Source of the DNA: Trichomonas vaginalis G3
Lineage: Eukaryota > Parabasalia > Trichomonadida > Trichomonadidae
Length of the DNA stretch: 64,000 nt
Direction: 5' to 3'
NCBI RefSeq assembly: GCF_026262505.1
Contig: NC_067207.1
Span: 6,828,252-6,892,251, forward strand
Shown here: positions 54,628 to 64,000 of the stretch, one piece after another
How the letters are laid out: every line of letters begins with the position of its first letter
How positions within the stretch are numbered: the stretch's first letter is position 1
Translations under genes and position numbers: made by a program
The notes under the pieces: model-generated
What the model saw: only the letters and a program-made list of their open reading frames with translations
What the model was told of the DNA's origin: nothing
Database searches by the model: none

Positions 54628-56042
54628 ATGTCCGATCAAGACATTCACCCAAATAAATACAGTGAATTGCGAAGCATCTATGGATACTACATTGATTCAT
54701 ACAATGCGTTGTATCAGCTAAAAACGGATAATGAAGAAGAATTAAACAAGATTTACAAAATGATCAAAGCAAATTTAATTGATTCAAAGAAATTTCACCC
54801 CAAAAATATTATGGAAGATATTTTAGGAATCATTCAATTTAATAATCGCTATACAAAGTCATATTTATCTCTTGCTAAACTCATATATGATGAATATCAT
54901 GTGGAAGGGGTCATTAATATATATTATGTTCCAGACTTTCTGTTTTATAAAGAATATGGAATTAAATTAGACAAATCTGGCTTTTTTGGAAACCATGATT
55001 TAGAAAATCTCGATATTCATTCAGAAAATACAATTTATAGGGCAATTATGTATAATGACCTTGAATCATTCATCATATTTACGGAAAGAGATGGATTTGA
55101 TAAAAATCAAAAACTTAAAAGCAAATTATATCCATATACTGGCAAAGGATATTCATTACTTGAATTATGTTGTTATCATGGAGCAGTTGATTGTTTCAAG
55201 TTATTAAGAACGAAATTTAACTCAGAAATAACTCAAAGATGTTTAGAATTATCAGTTTTAGGAGGAAATCAAGAGATCATGAGTGAATGTCTGAAATATC
55301 AAAAACCAGATTATGACTGCATGGAATATGCAATTATTTCACACAATATTGATTTTGTTACATTCTTGATGAATGAGTATAATATAAAGATACTTTTAAT
55401 GGAATGTGGATGGTATAATAATCTTGATTCCTTTTTAGTTTATTTCGACCAAACAAACAATTTTAATGAATGCTTTGTTTATTCATCGGAATTTAATATT
55501 ATTTCCCTTTGCGAATACTTCCTTTCACTTGGTGCAAATATTAATGAAAAAGGTGATTGGGAAGAACCGCTCTTCATTTTGCTGCAGATAATAATAGCAA
55601 AGAAATAGCTGAATTTCTTATTTCACATGGTGCAAATATCTATGAAGAAGATGGACTTGGAACAACTGCTATGTCTCATGCAGTAGAAGCAGGTAGTAAC
55701 GAAATAATCAAACTTCTTATTTCACATGGTGTAGATATCAATGAAAAAAATGATATGGGATTTACATTTCTTCATCTTGCAGCAGGACATAATTGTAAAG
55801 AAACAGTCGAGCTTCTTCTTTCATATGGACTTGATATCAACAAAAAAGATGTTAATGGGTTTACTCCTCTTTATATGGCAACAAAGTCAAATTATATAGA
55901 AACAGCCGAATTTCTTATTTCACATGGGGCAAATATCAATGAAATAAATGAATTTGGAGAAACTGTTCTCCAAATTGCAGAAAAGCGTAATTATTCAGAA
56001 TTAGCAAAACTTCTTCTTTCACATGGAGCAATATATCATTGA
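54628..56042 (+). pseudogene. DUF3447-type ankyrin-repeat gene with a frame break
   Basis: The first frame (54628-55608) encodes the DUF3447-type domain, closely similar to that at 1-1540 (YSLLELCCYHGA, CMEYAIISHNIDFVTFLMNEYN). At about 55556 (GAT TGG GAA) the reading is lost; another frame begins at GGAAGAACC with GRTALHFAADNN and carries five ankyrin repeats to 56042. Loss of a single base, for example one T in GAT(T)TGG, explains it. After the stop, 56043-56150 still has ankyrin-like words in another frame (CGYTSLHLTF), so the 3' end has decayed too. Two or more lesions favour a real pseudogene over a sequencing error. Confidence 0.8.
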
Positions 56043-56651
56043 ATAAGATGAAGTTGGAAAAAGATAAATGCGGATATACATCTCTTCATTTAACTTTTTA
56101 CACAATGTCCAATTGTAAAAGTATTATTTTATCTCATTTCAATACTTTCTAATGCGATCTAAAAGTTTTACAGAATTTATCGCAAATATGCATCAACAAT
56201 TTAAATTATTCATAAGTATCAGAATTTTAAAGAACAAAATGTAGGGATTTTTAAAATATAATCTGAGGAAAAACACATCAATGGGTTAGTATGCAATAAT
56301 GACGAGTTATTATTTAATTTTGGTTTAAAACATATAATATGTCTTAGCATATCAATTTCAGAAAAATATATTTTTAGTATTTTTGATTTTTTTAGCTGAT
56401 TTTGGTTAGATATTTGGTTGATTTGGTTTTGAAACTCTAATTTTTTAGAATTATCTTCTAGCATGAGAGTTCAAATGCATATACTTATATATTTAGAATT
56501 TTGTAGGTTTGACTAATCTATGTAATGATATAATTATTTTGAAGTCTGTAATTGTTCTGTTAAGCTTAACGACTTCATATACTGATGATATCTCGGAGAT
56601 AAGGATGGAGAGATTCTACAATAAAAGATGTTTATTTGTCACTTTTTTAAA
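56043..56651. other. Ankyrin remnant then intergenic
   Basis: 56048-56155 contains the degenerate ankyrin remnant noted above; the rest is AT-rich spacer. An 81-codon minus-strand frame at 56219-56464 is a low-complexity chance ORF. Confidence 0.5.
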
Positions 56652-56993
56652 ATGCATTTCTATCGACAAGTTAATATAGAAGAGATTTCAGAGCTCACTC
56701 CTAGGAAAGGCGCTGTTCATGTAACTGTACAAATTAATAAACCTCCGCAAATTGACGAAGTTGATAACAAAATTGAAAAACTTATAGATTTATTGACAGT
56801 TTTAGAACAAAATTTAGATTCGGTTGAGCAAGATTACTTCCAGGATGTACCAACAGAAGATGTAGCTATATCAGAAAGTGATGAAGTAGACGATACGTGG
56901 AAAACATTACATAACGAATATGATAATGAAATATTTGGAAAAGATGAAGAATATGAAGCACTGCTTAAACGATTTAATATCGAAAAAGAATAG
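56652..56993 (+). CDS. Small acidic protein, 113 aa, unknown
   Basis: The Inr TCACTT (56639-56644, A+1 at 56641) lies between two in-frame ATGs (56628 and 56652), so the mRNA begins after the first and translation should start at 56652 (MHFYRQVNIEEISEL), with an 11-base leader. The protein has a helix at 37-62 (EVDNKIEKLIDLLTVLEQNL) and a strongly acidic second half ending ALLKRFNIEKE. No family is recognised. Confidence 0.78.
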   Translation: MHFYRQVNIEEISELTPRKGAVHVTVQINKPPQIDEVDNKIEKLIDLLTVLEQNLDSVEQDYFQDVPTEDVAISESDEVDDTWKTLHNEYDNEIFGKDEEYEALLKRFNIEKE

Positions 56994-57370
56994 TAGCTAC
57001 TTAACATTTGTTAGTTAATATAATTTTGTTTTTAATTACCTTAAAAATGATACTGTTTATTGGAATACTTGCTATTTTTCCAGGAATAAAGTTCAGAAGA
57101 AGAATGTAATACAATCTAATTCGATTTTTGCTTTAGAATTGAAATTGCACAAATTCAGACAAGCATGTGATGTATCTTTTCATCATTAACGTTTTTCCAA
57201 TTGAATATTCGTTGCTAATGCTTTGAACCTTGAGAAACTTACTCCGATTATGACTTCAATCATTTATCGGGACATTTGAGCATAAAATTAGTTTCTATTC
57301 CAACTTTTATATCATAATAAGATAAGTAAAGACTTCGATGTTTTGATGAAAATTTTTTTATTGATAAAAA
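56994..57370. other. Intergenic, nothing recognised
   Basis: AT-rich spacer. Confidence 0.5.
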
Positions 57371-58054
57371 ATGTCTGGATCAGGGAATATCCATCATGAA
57401 AACGATCAAGAAGATCTTATTAAAGACGAATTTAAAGAAAATACAGCTAACTCTTCATCGTGGTTCTCATTGATCAAGATTTCTCTCGTATTTTCCTCGA
57501 TTTGGGGATTATTTTTCTGTAAAATCAACTATATTTCTTTGACTTTAGAGTTATTAGATTTTATTCTATGTAAACAATCATTTGGCAAGTATCTTGTTGG
57601 AATCAAATGGTCATTAAACTGCGGTGGAGATTCAATGTTGAAATTTGATATAACTGCAGAGGATGATATGCCTTCTCCAAGTTACTCTAACATTTTTTGG
57701 ATAGGAAATTCACTTGTTCTTATTCTTTGGATTCTAGTTGTGATTTTATCATCTATTTTCCAGAGGTGGATTTACTCATCGATCAATGCACTCATCTTGA
57801 TATTACAGTTAACGAACATATCTATATTTCTAAAAGGAAATTCCATTGCGGCAAAACAATCAGCGGAACAAGTTAGATCCGTTCTTCTTGGAAATGTTGA
57901 AGCGTTTGAAGAATTACCAGAACAGGCAACTCTTCAAAGTGTTTCTAAATCAGAAGAAACAAAATCACAAGAAATCAAAGAAAATACACCCGAAAAATCA
58001 AACGATACACAAACAGATAATACAACAGCTAAAGATACTGAGAAACCAGAGTAA
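57371..58054 (+). CDS. TVP23-family Golgi membrane protein
   Basis: 227 residues with four hydrophobic segments (about 33-50, 52-68, 106-125, 130-152). Between segments 2 and 3 lies FGKYLVGIKW (71-80), matching the family motif FGRYLVGLRW, followed by the polar LKFDITAEDD region and YSNIFWIGN, matching the DSxxFWxxL of TVP23. The C-terminal 60 residues are polar and disordered. TVP23 proteins act in late Golgi vesicle traffic with YIP-type partners. Confidence 0.85.
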   Translation: MSGSGNIHHENDQEDLIKDEFKENTANSSSWFSLIKISLVFSSIWGLFFCKINYISLTLELLDFILCKQSFGKYLVGIKWSLNCGGDSMLKFDITAEDDMPSPSYSNIFWIGNSLVLILWILVVILSSIFQRWIYSSINALILILQLTNISIFLKGNSIAAKQSAEQVRSVLLGNVEAFEELPEQATLQSVSKSEETKSQEIKENTPEKSNDTQTDNTTAKDTEKPE

Positions 58055-58225
58055 TTTTTCTTAATTATTACATGTTTTATTGATATATTTTTTATTATTT
58101 AAAATTATTGTTAAAAAATAACTTTCTGTCTAGATTAGATAAATTATTTATACAATTTTTACTAACAAAACTATTCAAATTCCAAAATAACAATTATTTT
58201 TTTTGAATTTATCATTAAACTTGAA

Positions 58226-58888
58226 TTAATCTTCCTTCTGATGTTCAAGTTCTGGGAATGGATGACCCAAATGGTACATAACATTATCATAAACAAACTT
58301 TCGCGTCAAAATTGTTGGCATCGCTAAAACGAAGACCAAAAATATTGTGAGAACTACCCATATCCTGATTATCATCAGTAAAACTCCTAATCCTATGATG
58401 ATAAGGAAGAGAGCAAAAGTATCAACTAAATTTGGACATAAAATGGACTTATATATAAAGAAACCGAGTCTCCAGAAGAATGTAAATGGCGGATGAAGTA
58501 AATCGAATATTTCTTCCAGGTTTCTAATTCGATTTGGTGCATCTGCTGGCAATTGCGGTAATTCTATTATCAATGACTTGAATATCGATGAACTTCCTAA
58601 TTCTCGCGCCAATTGTGCCAATGGAATGAGAGAAAGGAAAAATAATAATGTTGGAAAAGGTGAAGCTTCTATTAAATACGTAATATATATAAAGAATATA
58701 CTTAAAAAGATGATCAGTATATAAAGAGGAATGTTATGTAGCAGTAGTGCTGCTTGAAATTGATAAATAATTTCGGAGTAAGGATTAAAAAGATTGCAAT
58801 AAAAATCTATTCTTTCCTCGGGTGTAGTACCTGCTAAGGGAATCAAATAATTCTCAAGCATCGTATTTTGCCGATTTATTCTTTGCAT
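58226..58888 (-). CDS. Multi-pass membrane protein, possibly reticulon-homology type
   Basis: 220 residues with two long hydrophobic hairpins (about 48-95 and 145-200) separated by a 50-residue polar loop, and cytosolic-looking ends. The second hairpin ends in VLAMPTILTRKFVYDNV, which resembles the end of reticulon-homology domains (VPxLYxKYxDxVD). Paired long hairpins shape tubular ER in that family. The resemblance is structural and short, so the call is tentative; the gene itself is well supported by length and hydropathy. Confidence 0.7.
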   Translation of the reverse strand: MQRINRQNTMLENYLIPLAGTTPEERIDFYCNLFNPYSEIIYQFQAALLLHNIPLYILIIFLSIFFIYITYLIEASPFPTLLFFLSLIPLAQLARELGSSSIFKSLIIELPQLPADAPNRIRNLEEIFDLLHPPFTFFWRLGFFIYKSILCPNLVDTFALFLIIIGLGVLLMIIRIWVVLTIFLVFVLAMPTILTRKFVYDNVMYHLGHPFPELEHQKED

Positions 58889-59301
58889 TCCTTTTCAAAA
58901 TAAAAATTTCCCCTGATATAAATTAATTCACCCCCTTCTTTTTTTAATATTTCATTATTTCACCATGAAATTAATGATATGAAGGCAAAAGACCTTAGAT
59001 CATTAAAAGGGATTTGACGAGGTGTTATCGTATTAAGCATTCAAGTTTAATTCTAACATTATTTTGAATATATTTTTTAAGAATATATTTAATCTTTCTT
59101 TAACATTATATTACAATGCTCCAAAAAGACACATACTTTATAATGATCTGATGTATAACCTGTTATCTTTGAGTTATTTTTCAATATCATTCTAATTGCA
59201 AATTATCACATTGATTTATAAAATATCATTCAATATAAGTCTTACACATATTGTTTCTATATAATAAATTAATCACAGACAGAAATATTTTTAGCTGGGA
59301 A
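58889..59301. other. Intergenic, nothing recognised
   Basis: AT-rich spacer between genes on the same strand. Confidence 0.5.
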
Positions 59302-60000
59302 TTAAGAGCTTGATTCTTCTTTCTTTTCTGGTGGCATCGGATGAATAACAGCAGATCTATTGAGATAATCATTTGATTCCATAGGGATTCCCATATATGA
59401 AATTTCCAAATTTTTCATTTTCGCGATGCAATTATTGACATTGAACGTACTTGCCTGTTTAAAAAACATAGGGAAGTATGGACCGAAAGCTGCTCCATCA
59501 TAGACAATATCTGGTGGAGGATTGTAAACATCATTGCAAGAAAAGCAAAACAATCTAATGTTTGCGAATTTGCACTTTGGAGATATGCCAATTGGTATAA
59601 GTCGTGCATGATGACAATTAACTCTCGGACATCTACCAAATTCACATTTATTATATTTTTCTTGAACTAAATGTATACTTCCAGGCGTTAATAAATAACG
59701 CTGATGTATTAAATGATACAAATTTATTGCGTCATCCTCATAATTTTCAAGATTCCCTATTTCATCACTAGGATCTTTATCCTTTATAATGGCTAATGCG
59801 ATTTGATAGTTTTGAATGACATTGTTCAGTCCATATAAATTGAAGTTATCATTAATAAACGCTGAATTGATAGGAATTAACCAAGGATTTTTTGAGCAAT
59901 ATTGCCTGACCCAGTTGGAAACTGTATGTTGCTCTGGGTGATAGGTAGATACAGTGTCTTCATTAGGGGTTTCGCATATATATTGATCATAGACATGCAT
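59302..60000 (-). CDS. Casein kinase 2 regulatory subunit beta
   Basis: 232 residues from the ATG at 60000. The CK2-beta order is clear: NWVRQYCSKNPWLIPI (WI.WF region), DNFNLYGLNN, YHLIHQRYLLTPGSIHLVQEKYNKCEFGRCPRVNC, and a zinc site at C124, C129, C152, C155 (CFSCNDVY), which holds the beta dimer. The tail contains SSS. It tetramerises with CK2 alpha and sets substrate choice. An in-frame upstream ATG at 60033 would add 11 mostly hydrophobic residues; I prefer the shorter form. It is divergent from the gene at 60076. Confidence 0.93.
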   Translation of the reverse strand: MHVYDQYICETPNEDTVSTYHPEQHTVSNWVRQYCSKNPWLIPINSAFINDNFNLYGLNNVIQNYQIALAIIKDKDPSDEIGNLENYEDDAINLYHLIHQRYLLTPGSIHLVQEKYNKCEFGRCPRVNCHHARLIPIGISPKCKFANIRLFCFSCNDVYNPPPDIVYDGAAFGPYFPMFFKQASTFNVNNCIAKMKNLEISYMGIPMESNDYLNRSAVIHPMPPEKKEESSS

Positions 60001-60075
60001 TTTATTAAAAATAAAATTGAATAGAATTATCATACCCCTAACTAATTTTTCGAGACCCTTAAATTCCTATTCATT

Positions 60076-60912
60076 ATGTTCGATTTAGACAATTTTTTCA
60101 ATAACTTCCGACTTACGTTTGTTGGACGTGATCTTAATGAGCCATTAATTCAATCTTCACCAGCATCTTTGACTGAAGCCCGAGCTCAAATTTTAAAGAA
60201 ACAACAAAAGCAAACTGCTGAGGAAGATCCATATCTTCTTGGCATACAAACATTATATTTAAATGCTATTGGTGAAATGAACGAATATTCAGAGCCTAAA
60301 CAAGCCGCAACAGCAAAAATAAATGAGCTTTTTCAGAACAATCTTATTTCACCGAATTCTTACGGATTTTTGAATGAAATGGAAGAAAATTCTAGAAGTG
60401 CAAGGGTTAAAATCCCAGAAAACAAAATTAATGTTCAAACATATCAAGAATTATACAGATTTTGCTATGCACATGGTATCCATCCAACACACGATATTAC
60501 ATTAGACGAATTACAAAGAATGACCGAATGGATTTCAAAGAATGAAATAGATCACGTGGCTTATACTAAAATGCCAGAGTTTATGCAGCAAGCTATTGAC
60601 CTTTCCGTCATAGCTCAAAATGTTGACAAGCTTAGCAAGTCATTGGCTCAAGATACACGACTTACAGAAATTATTCGAAATCATGTTAATGAAAGTGAAG
60701 AAAAACTCGATTTAACAAACAAATCATTAACGGATATCGCACAACTTAACCAATACCTTATCCAAGAAGGACGTTCTCTTCCAGCCATGAAATACCAAGA
60801 AAATACATTACGATCATACACAGAACCACACTTAATTTCCGATGAAACATTCCCTGTGGAGAGTGAAGAACAAGAAACACAAGAAGATGAAAATCATTCA
60901 AATGATTCATAA
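60076..60912 (+). CDS. Unknown protein, 278 aa, mostly helical
   Basis: MFDLDNFFNNFRLTFVGRDLNEPL, then charged helices: 29-50, 55-75, 120-160 (YRFCYAHGIHPTHDITLDELQRM) and 165-225 with coiled-coil character. An acidic tail (ESEEQETQEDE). No family is recognised. An Inr-like TCATTA ends at the start codon itself (A+1 at 60073), so the leader would be only 3 bases, or another start site is used. It shares a short divergent promoter with CK2 beta. Confidence 0.8.
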   Translation: MFDLDNFFNNFRLTFVGRDLNEPLIQSSPASLTEARAQILKKQQKQTAEEDPYLLGIQTLYLNAIGEMNEYSEPKQAATAKINELFQNNLISPNSYGFLNEMEENSRSARVKIPENKINVQTYQELYRFCYAHGIHPTHDITLDELQRMTEWISKNEIDHVAYTKMPEFMQQAIDLSVIAQNVDKLSKSLAQDTRLTEIIRNHVNESEEKLDLTNKSLTDIAQLNQYLIQEGRSLPAMKYQENTLRSYTEPHLISDETFPVESEEQETQEDENHSNDS

Positions 60913-62087
60913 AAACATACTTTTTTTCTTTGTTTAACACTTTATTATTTCATTGAGTCTTAATTAAATTAATTTTGCTTTATTTCTCACAAAAAACTTT
61001 GATTTTGGAAAAAATCTTCTTCTTTCATATAATTTCTCTTTAACTCATAATCACTATATATACAATAATGCCCATTATAATGAAGTGGGGCTTTAAATTC
61101 ACAAAAATAGGCTAAATGAAGATGATTTTGGTTTGAATTATGAAAAATGACATTAATCTGTATTGAAATTGATCATATTCGAAATCAGAATTGACCAATG
61201 AACCAATAAAACTAGATTAAGCTAAATGCAAAGCAAAATATCTCTCTTTTTATACGAATTGTTATGGAATATGGCTTTCTACATGTCTATATATAAAAGT
61301 TTAAAGTCATTTTAATATATCTTTGACACAATATTTTAAAATCTTTCTTAAGGGTGCACCCGTATGTACGTTTATTTGAGAGGAGGAGGATTACCCTCTC
61401 AATTTTGAGGGATTCATTAGTTTATTTTCTCGATGAATATGCAATAAAATTTGATTTTTACCTTATCATAGGGCTGTACAAGATTTAAAAAAACATTGCC
61501 GGGTTACCGTAGAGGCCTAAAAAAATCGCGCCTCGGCGGCAAGCCGCCTCGGCATTAAGAATGCGCATCTAAATTTTTATATGTCCTTCTTTCTTTTATT
61601 TTTCCCTTCCCTTCCTTTTCTTTTTCTTTTTTTCCCTCCTCTTGCTCTCATTTACCTTTTTTTTCCTTTTCTCATCATTTTTCAAAATTTAAAATTTTTA
61701 TCAAAAATCTTGCCTATAAAAGCAGATTATGGAACCTTTTAATGCCTCTTAATCAATATTATACAGCATAAAGCATATTAAATGAAAGTAATTACGTATA
61801 AATTTATTTTATTATCTTATTTATTAATTCTTTAGCATGTATTGTTTAATATTAACTTTTCTGTACATTAAATATGATATCTCCAAAGTAATGAATGCCT
61901 TGTAACGAAACGAAAACTTAATTTTATGTTGAATATTTGTCACAAACATTAGATTATTAAAATATATGTTGGATATCCCTTAGTATCAGACTTCATGACT
62001 CGTGTTGTCTAACGTGAGCTTTGGATTGCAAGCTTGCTACAGCACATAAGTATTCTGTGGTTAAAAAAACCACATGAGCTTTAAAAA
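60913..62087. other. Gene-free, repeat-rich region
   Basis: No gene. It contains a 32-bp direct repeat copy (61357-61388), a short hairpin CCCTC/GAGGG just after it, and a locally GC-rich patch at 61530-61555 with GGCGGC-AA-GCCGCC inside a doubled GCCTCGGC, unusual in this AT-rich DNA. A polypyrimidine stretch follows (61580-61680). Confidence 0.6.
61357..61388 (+). repeat. 32-bp direct repeat, copy 1
   Basis: CACCCGTATGTACGTTTATT then TGAGAGGAGGAG; identical to 63649-63680. It is preceded by TTAAGGGTG, which resembles the end of the 141-bp MITE at 29880. Confidence 0.9.
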
Positions 62088-62757
62088 CTATAAAACCAAA
62101 AATAATTGTTATAATTTAAATGAAGAAGTAATTTAAAACGATTTTATTTATGATCAAATTTTATATATTTTTTGGATCAAATCCATTTTAATAGAATTTA
62201 TATACTATTCATCTATTAGTAAACACTACCGTATATTATTTTTTAAGCTATCTTATTTTTTGAAATTTTATTCAAATCTTTGGTCGCAAGAAGAATTGCA
62301 TGATAAATAAAAACATTTAATCAAAGTCAATTTTATTTTTCATATTCAAATGGACTGAGTTTAACATTTAACATTTTTTGCTAATTGTCGTCAAAAATTA
62401 GGCGTAAAGCAAAAATTGATATTTCATATGGTTTTATGATAGATAAGCATTATATTCCCACTCATTATATTCGTAAATTTTGAGGTTTATCCTTCGCTTT
62501 TAAGATCATTGAATTTGATTTTTATATAAAATAGTTATATATTAGAAAAATAATATGAGTTTATATGATATTATTTTTCAGAAGATATTCATTCTATATG
62601 CCTATGAAAAGTACTCTCAAAACTAACTTTTTCCTAATTATAATTAAATCTAGAATATTATTATGCTTAGTATTATTTCATTTTTTCATTCAATTTAGAA
62701 TTTACAAATGTCAAAAAATTGAGAGCTGTCACTTTTGATGAATTTCTGTTTATTACA
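62088..62757 (+). mobile_element. Single arm and loop of the foldback element family seen at 1724-2977
   Basis: Matches the loop and one complete arm of that element, ending in the same terminus (GAATTTCTGTTTATTACA at 62740-62757). Unlike the right arm of 1724-2977 it keeps the subterminal 130 bp found in that element's left arm. The second arm is absent: upstream of 62088 the similarity stops. It is either a truncated copy or the unfolded ancestor of the palindrome. Confidence 0.8.
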
Positions 62758-64000
62758 GCATTGTTATTAATAATGAAAATAAAGCTTATTTCAATGAAAA
62801 TTGTTCTGCAAATTTATTTCACTTTTGACCTCACTTTTTCCATAATTCAATTTTTTTACTTTTAATATTTTAGATCTTCATAATATCATTTGAAAAATTA
62901 ACCATATAAAAAAATCAAGTTATCAATTCACTTTTTCCGTAATTCAAAAATCAAAAATATAAATAATATATCTTTTTATCAAATATTATTATTATATTCT
63001 ATGAAAAATGAGGTCCGGAAATTTTGCGGTTCCCGTAACTCAATTTTACGGAAAAAGTGCAGTAAACTATTCAAAATACGGAAAAATTGGTGTAAACTAA
63101 TGATTTTACGGTAAAATCACGGAAAGTCCCGGAAGAATATATGTGCCTATATGAAATTATACAAAATGAATCAAACGCATTTTAAAAAGATGTTCTTGTA
63201 TTATAAATGCTATTCGCAGATTTATTAGTTGAAGAAAATTACCAAATTTTTGCCGATTTACAAAAAATGATTTACAAAGCATATTTTTATAAGGCTTTAA
63301 AAATCTTTAAAATGTGACCGGTGACGGAAATCCATGGTAACCAACCGCGGTTCCCGTTTGGAATGCCATACCTTATCAATATACTTCATATAATATACAC
63401 ATGTTCATGTAAAAACTTTTTTCCAAAATCCTCAGGAATTAAGGGATTTTTGAATTTTAAGAATTTTTTTCGAATTTTTTCGAAAAAAAAAATATTTTCA
63501 GAACAGCCTTAACGGCTAAGATTTAGGAACAATGTTAAGTATCAAAAAGAAAGGAGGTCTGATATAGACAACATATATCGTTGAAGGTTGAAAAATCTCT
63601 AATATTTGAGCCCAAAATTTCAAAATTTAATTTTTTGAAAAAAGAGACCACCCGTATGTACGTTTATTTGAGAGGAGGAGTATTATATTTTTGAAAGGGT
63701 GAAACATTATGAATATGTTAATTATATAATAATATGTATTATTATAAAAAAGAAAGAGTGGGGGACAAACTCGCCCATTGTCACTTTTCATTAACCTTAA
63801 ACTTGTAATTTTCATTATTTTTAATTAACCTTATTTCTTTCCCAATTCCTGATTTATTTTATTCACTTACTATTAAAAGTCACATTTTAATAAAATATAA
63901 TAATTTATTTATAGCATTTTTTACTATACTGTAATAAAAAATTAATTATAATAAATTAAATGTTTATTAAATCAAATGTTTTCTTTGCAATAATATTTTT
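62758..64000. other. Gene-free end of the window with repeat pieces
   Basis: Between 63010 and 63130 ACGG motifs recur (TTTTACGGAAAAAG, AATACGGAAAAATTGG) with a short palindrome GATTTTAC-G-GTAAAATC near 63103-63119; this could be a worn element terminus. 63649-63680 is copy 2 of the 32-bp repeat. No coding frame is convincing. Confidence 0.5.
63649..63680 (+). repeat. 32-bp direct repeat, copy 2
   Basis: Identical to 61357-61388, 2.29 kb downstream in the same orientation. Confidence 0.9.

Overview
This 64 kb window looks like nuclear DNA of a parabasalid protist of the Trichomonas/Tritrichomonas type; I cannot name the species from sequence alone. Reasons: the DNA is strongly AT-rich, genes are short-spaced and without visible introns, many start codons sit 8-12 bases after a trichomonad initiator (Inr, TCA+1 then two pyrimidines and T/A), histones H3 and H4 form a divergent pair, and ankyrin proteins of the DUF3447 type and MULE-type transposases are present.

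Layout. 1-11.2 kb is a gene-dense host segment: the 5' part of an ankyrin gene, a foldback element with 6-bp target duplications, the H4/H3 pair, a coiled-coil protein, a SAPS-like phosphatase subunit, a Ubc13-like E2, an ARM-like protein and the ubiquitin-like/eS31 ribosomal fusion. 12.3-30.8 kb is one block of nested mobile DNA. An outer element with 9-bp target duplications and four AGGACGCC motifs in each terminal region holds a MULE transposase and an ARM-like gene. Inserted in it is a 12 kb element with 8-bp duplications and its own P-like transposase. That one was split by a foldback element with a two-module tandem array, which in turn was hit by two further elements. 31.7-60.9 kb is host DNA again: TALE homeobox, ARM/HEAT-like proteins, a hydrolase-fold protein lacking the nucleophile serine, a TM1586-type nitroreductase, a TBC-like protein, a DP transcription factor, a Pch2/TRIP13 ATPase, a second (frameshifted) DUF3447 ankyrin gene, TVP23, a reticulon-like membrane protein, CK2 beta and several unknowns. 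60.9-64 kb has no gene and holds repeat fragments, including half of the foldback element seen at 1.7-3.0 kb.

Themes. Cell-cycle logic: a DP gene lies in the same window as E2F-like motifs in the H3/H4 promoter and a full-consensus E2F site upstream of the Ubc13-like gene. Membrane traffic: TVP23, TBC-like, Snapin-like and reticulon-like proteins. Signalling: a SAPS-like PP6 subunit with nine FPxF motifs, and CK2 beta. Mobile DNA: at least eight insertions of six types, with target duplications of 4, 6, 7, 8 and 9 bp and TTAA, several nearly identical between copies and therefore recent. The most unusual structure is a block of five consecutive, mostly perfect hairpins inside two nearly identical 0.95 kb elements (12.9 and 23.2 kb).

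Limits: all calls are from reading the sequence. Homology calls rest on recognised motifs, not searches. Four genes carry frame breaks, three of them one extra base in A runs of 8-9, so assembly error is possible.
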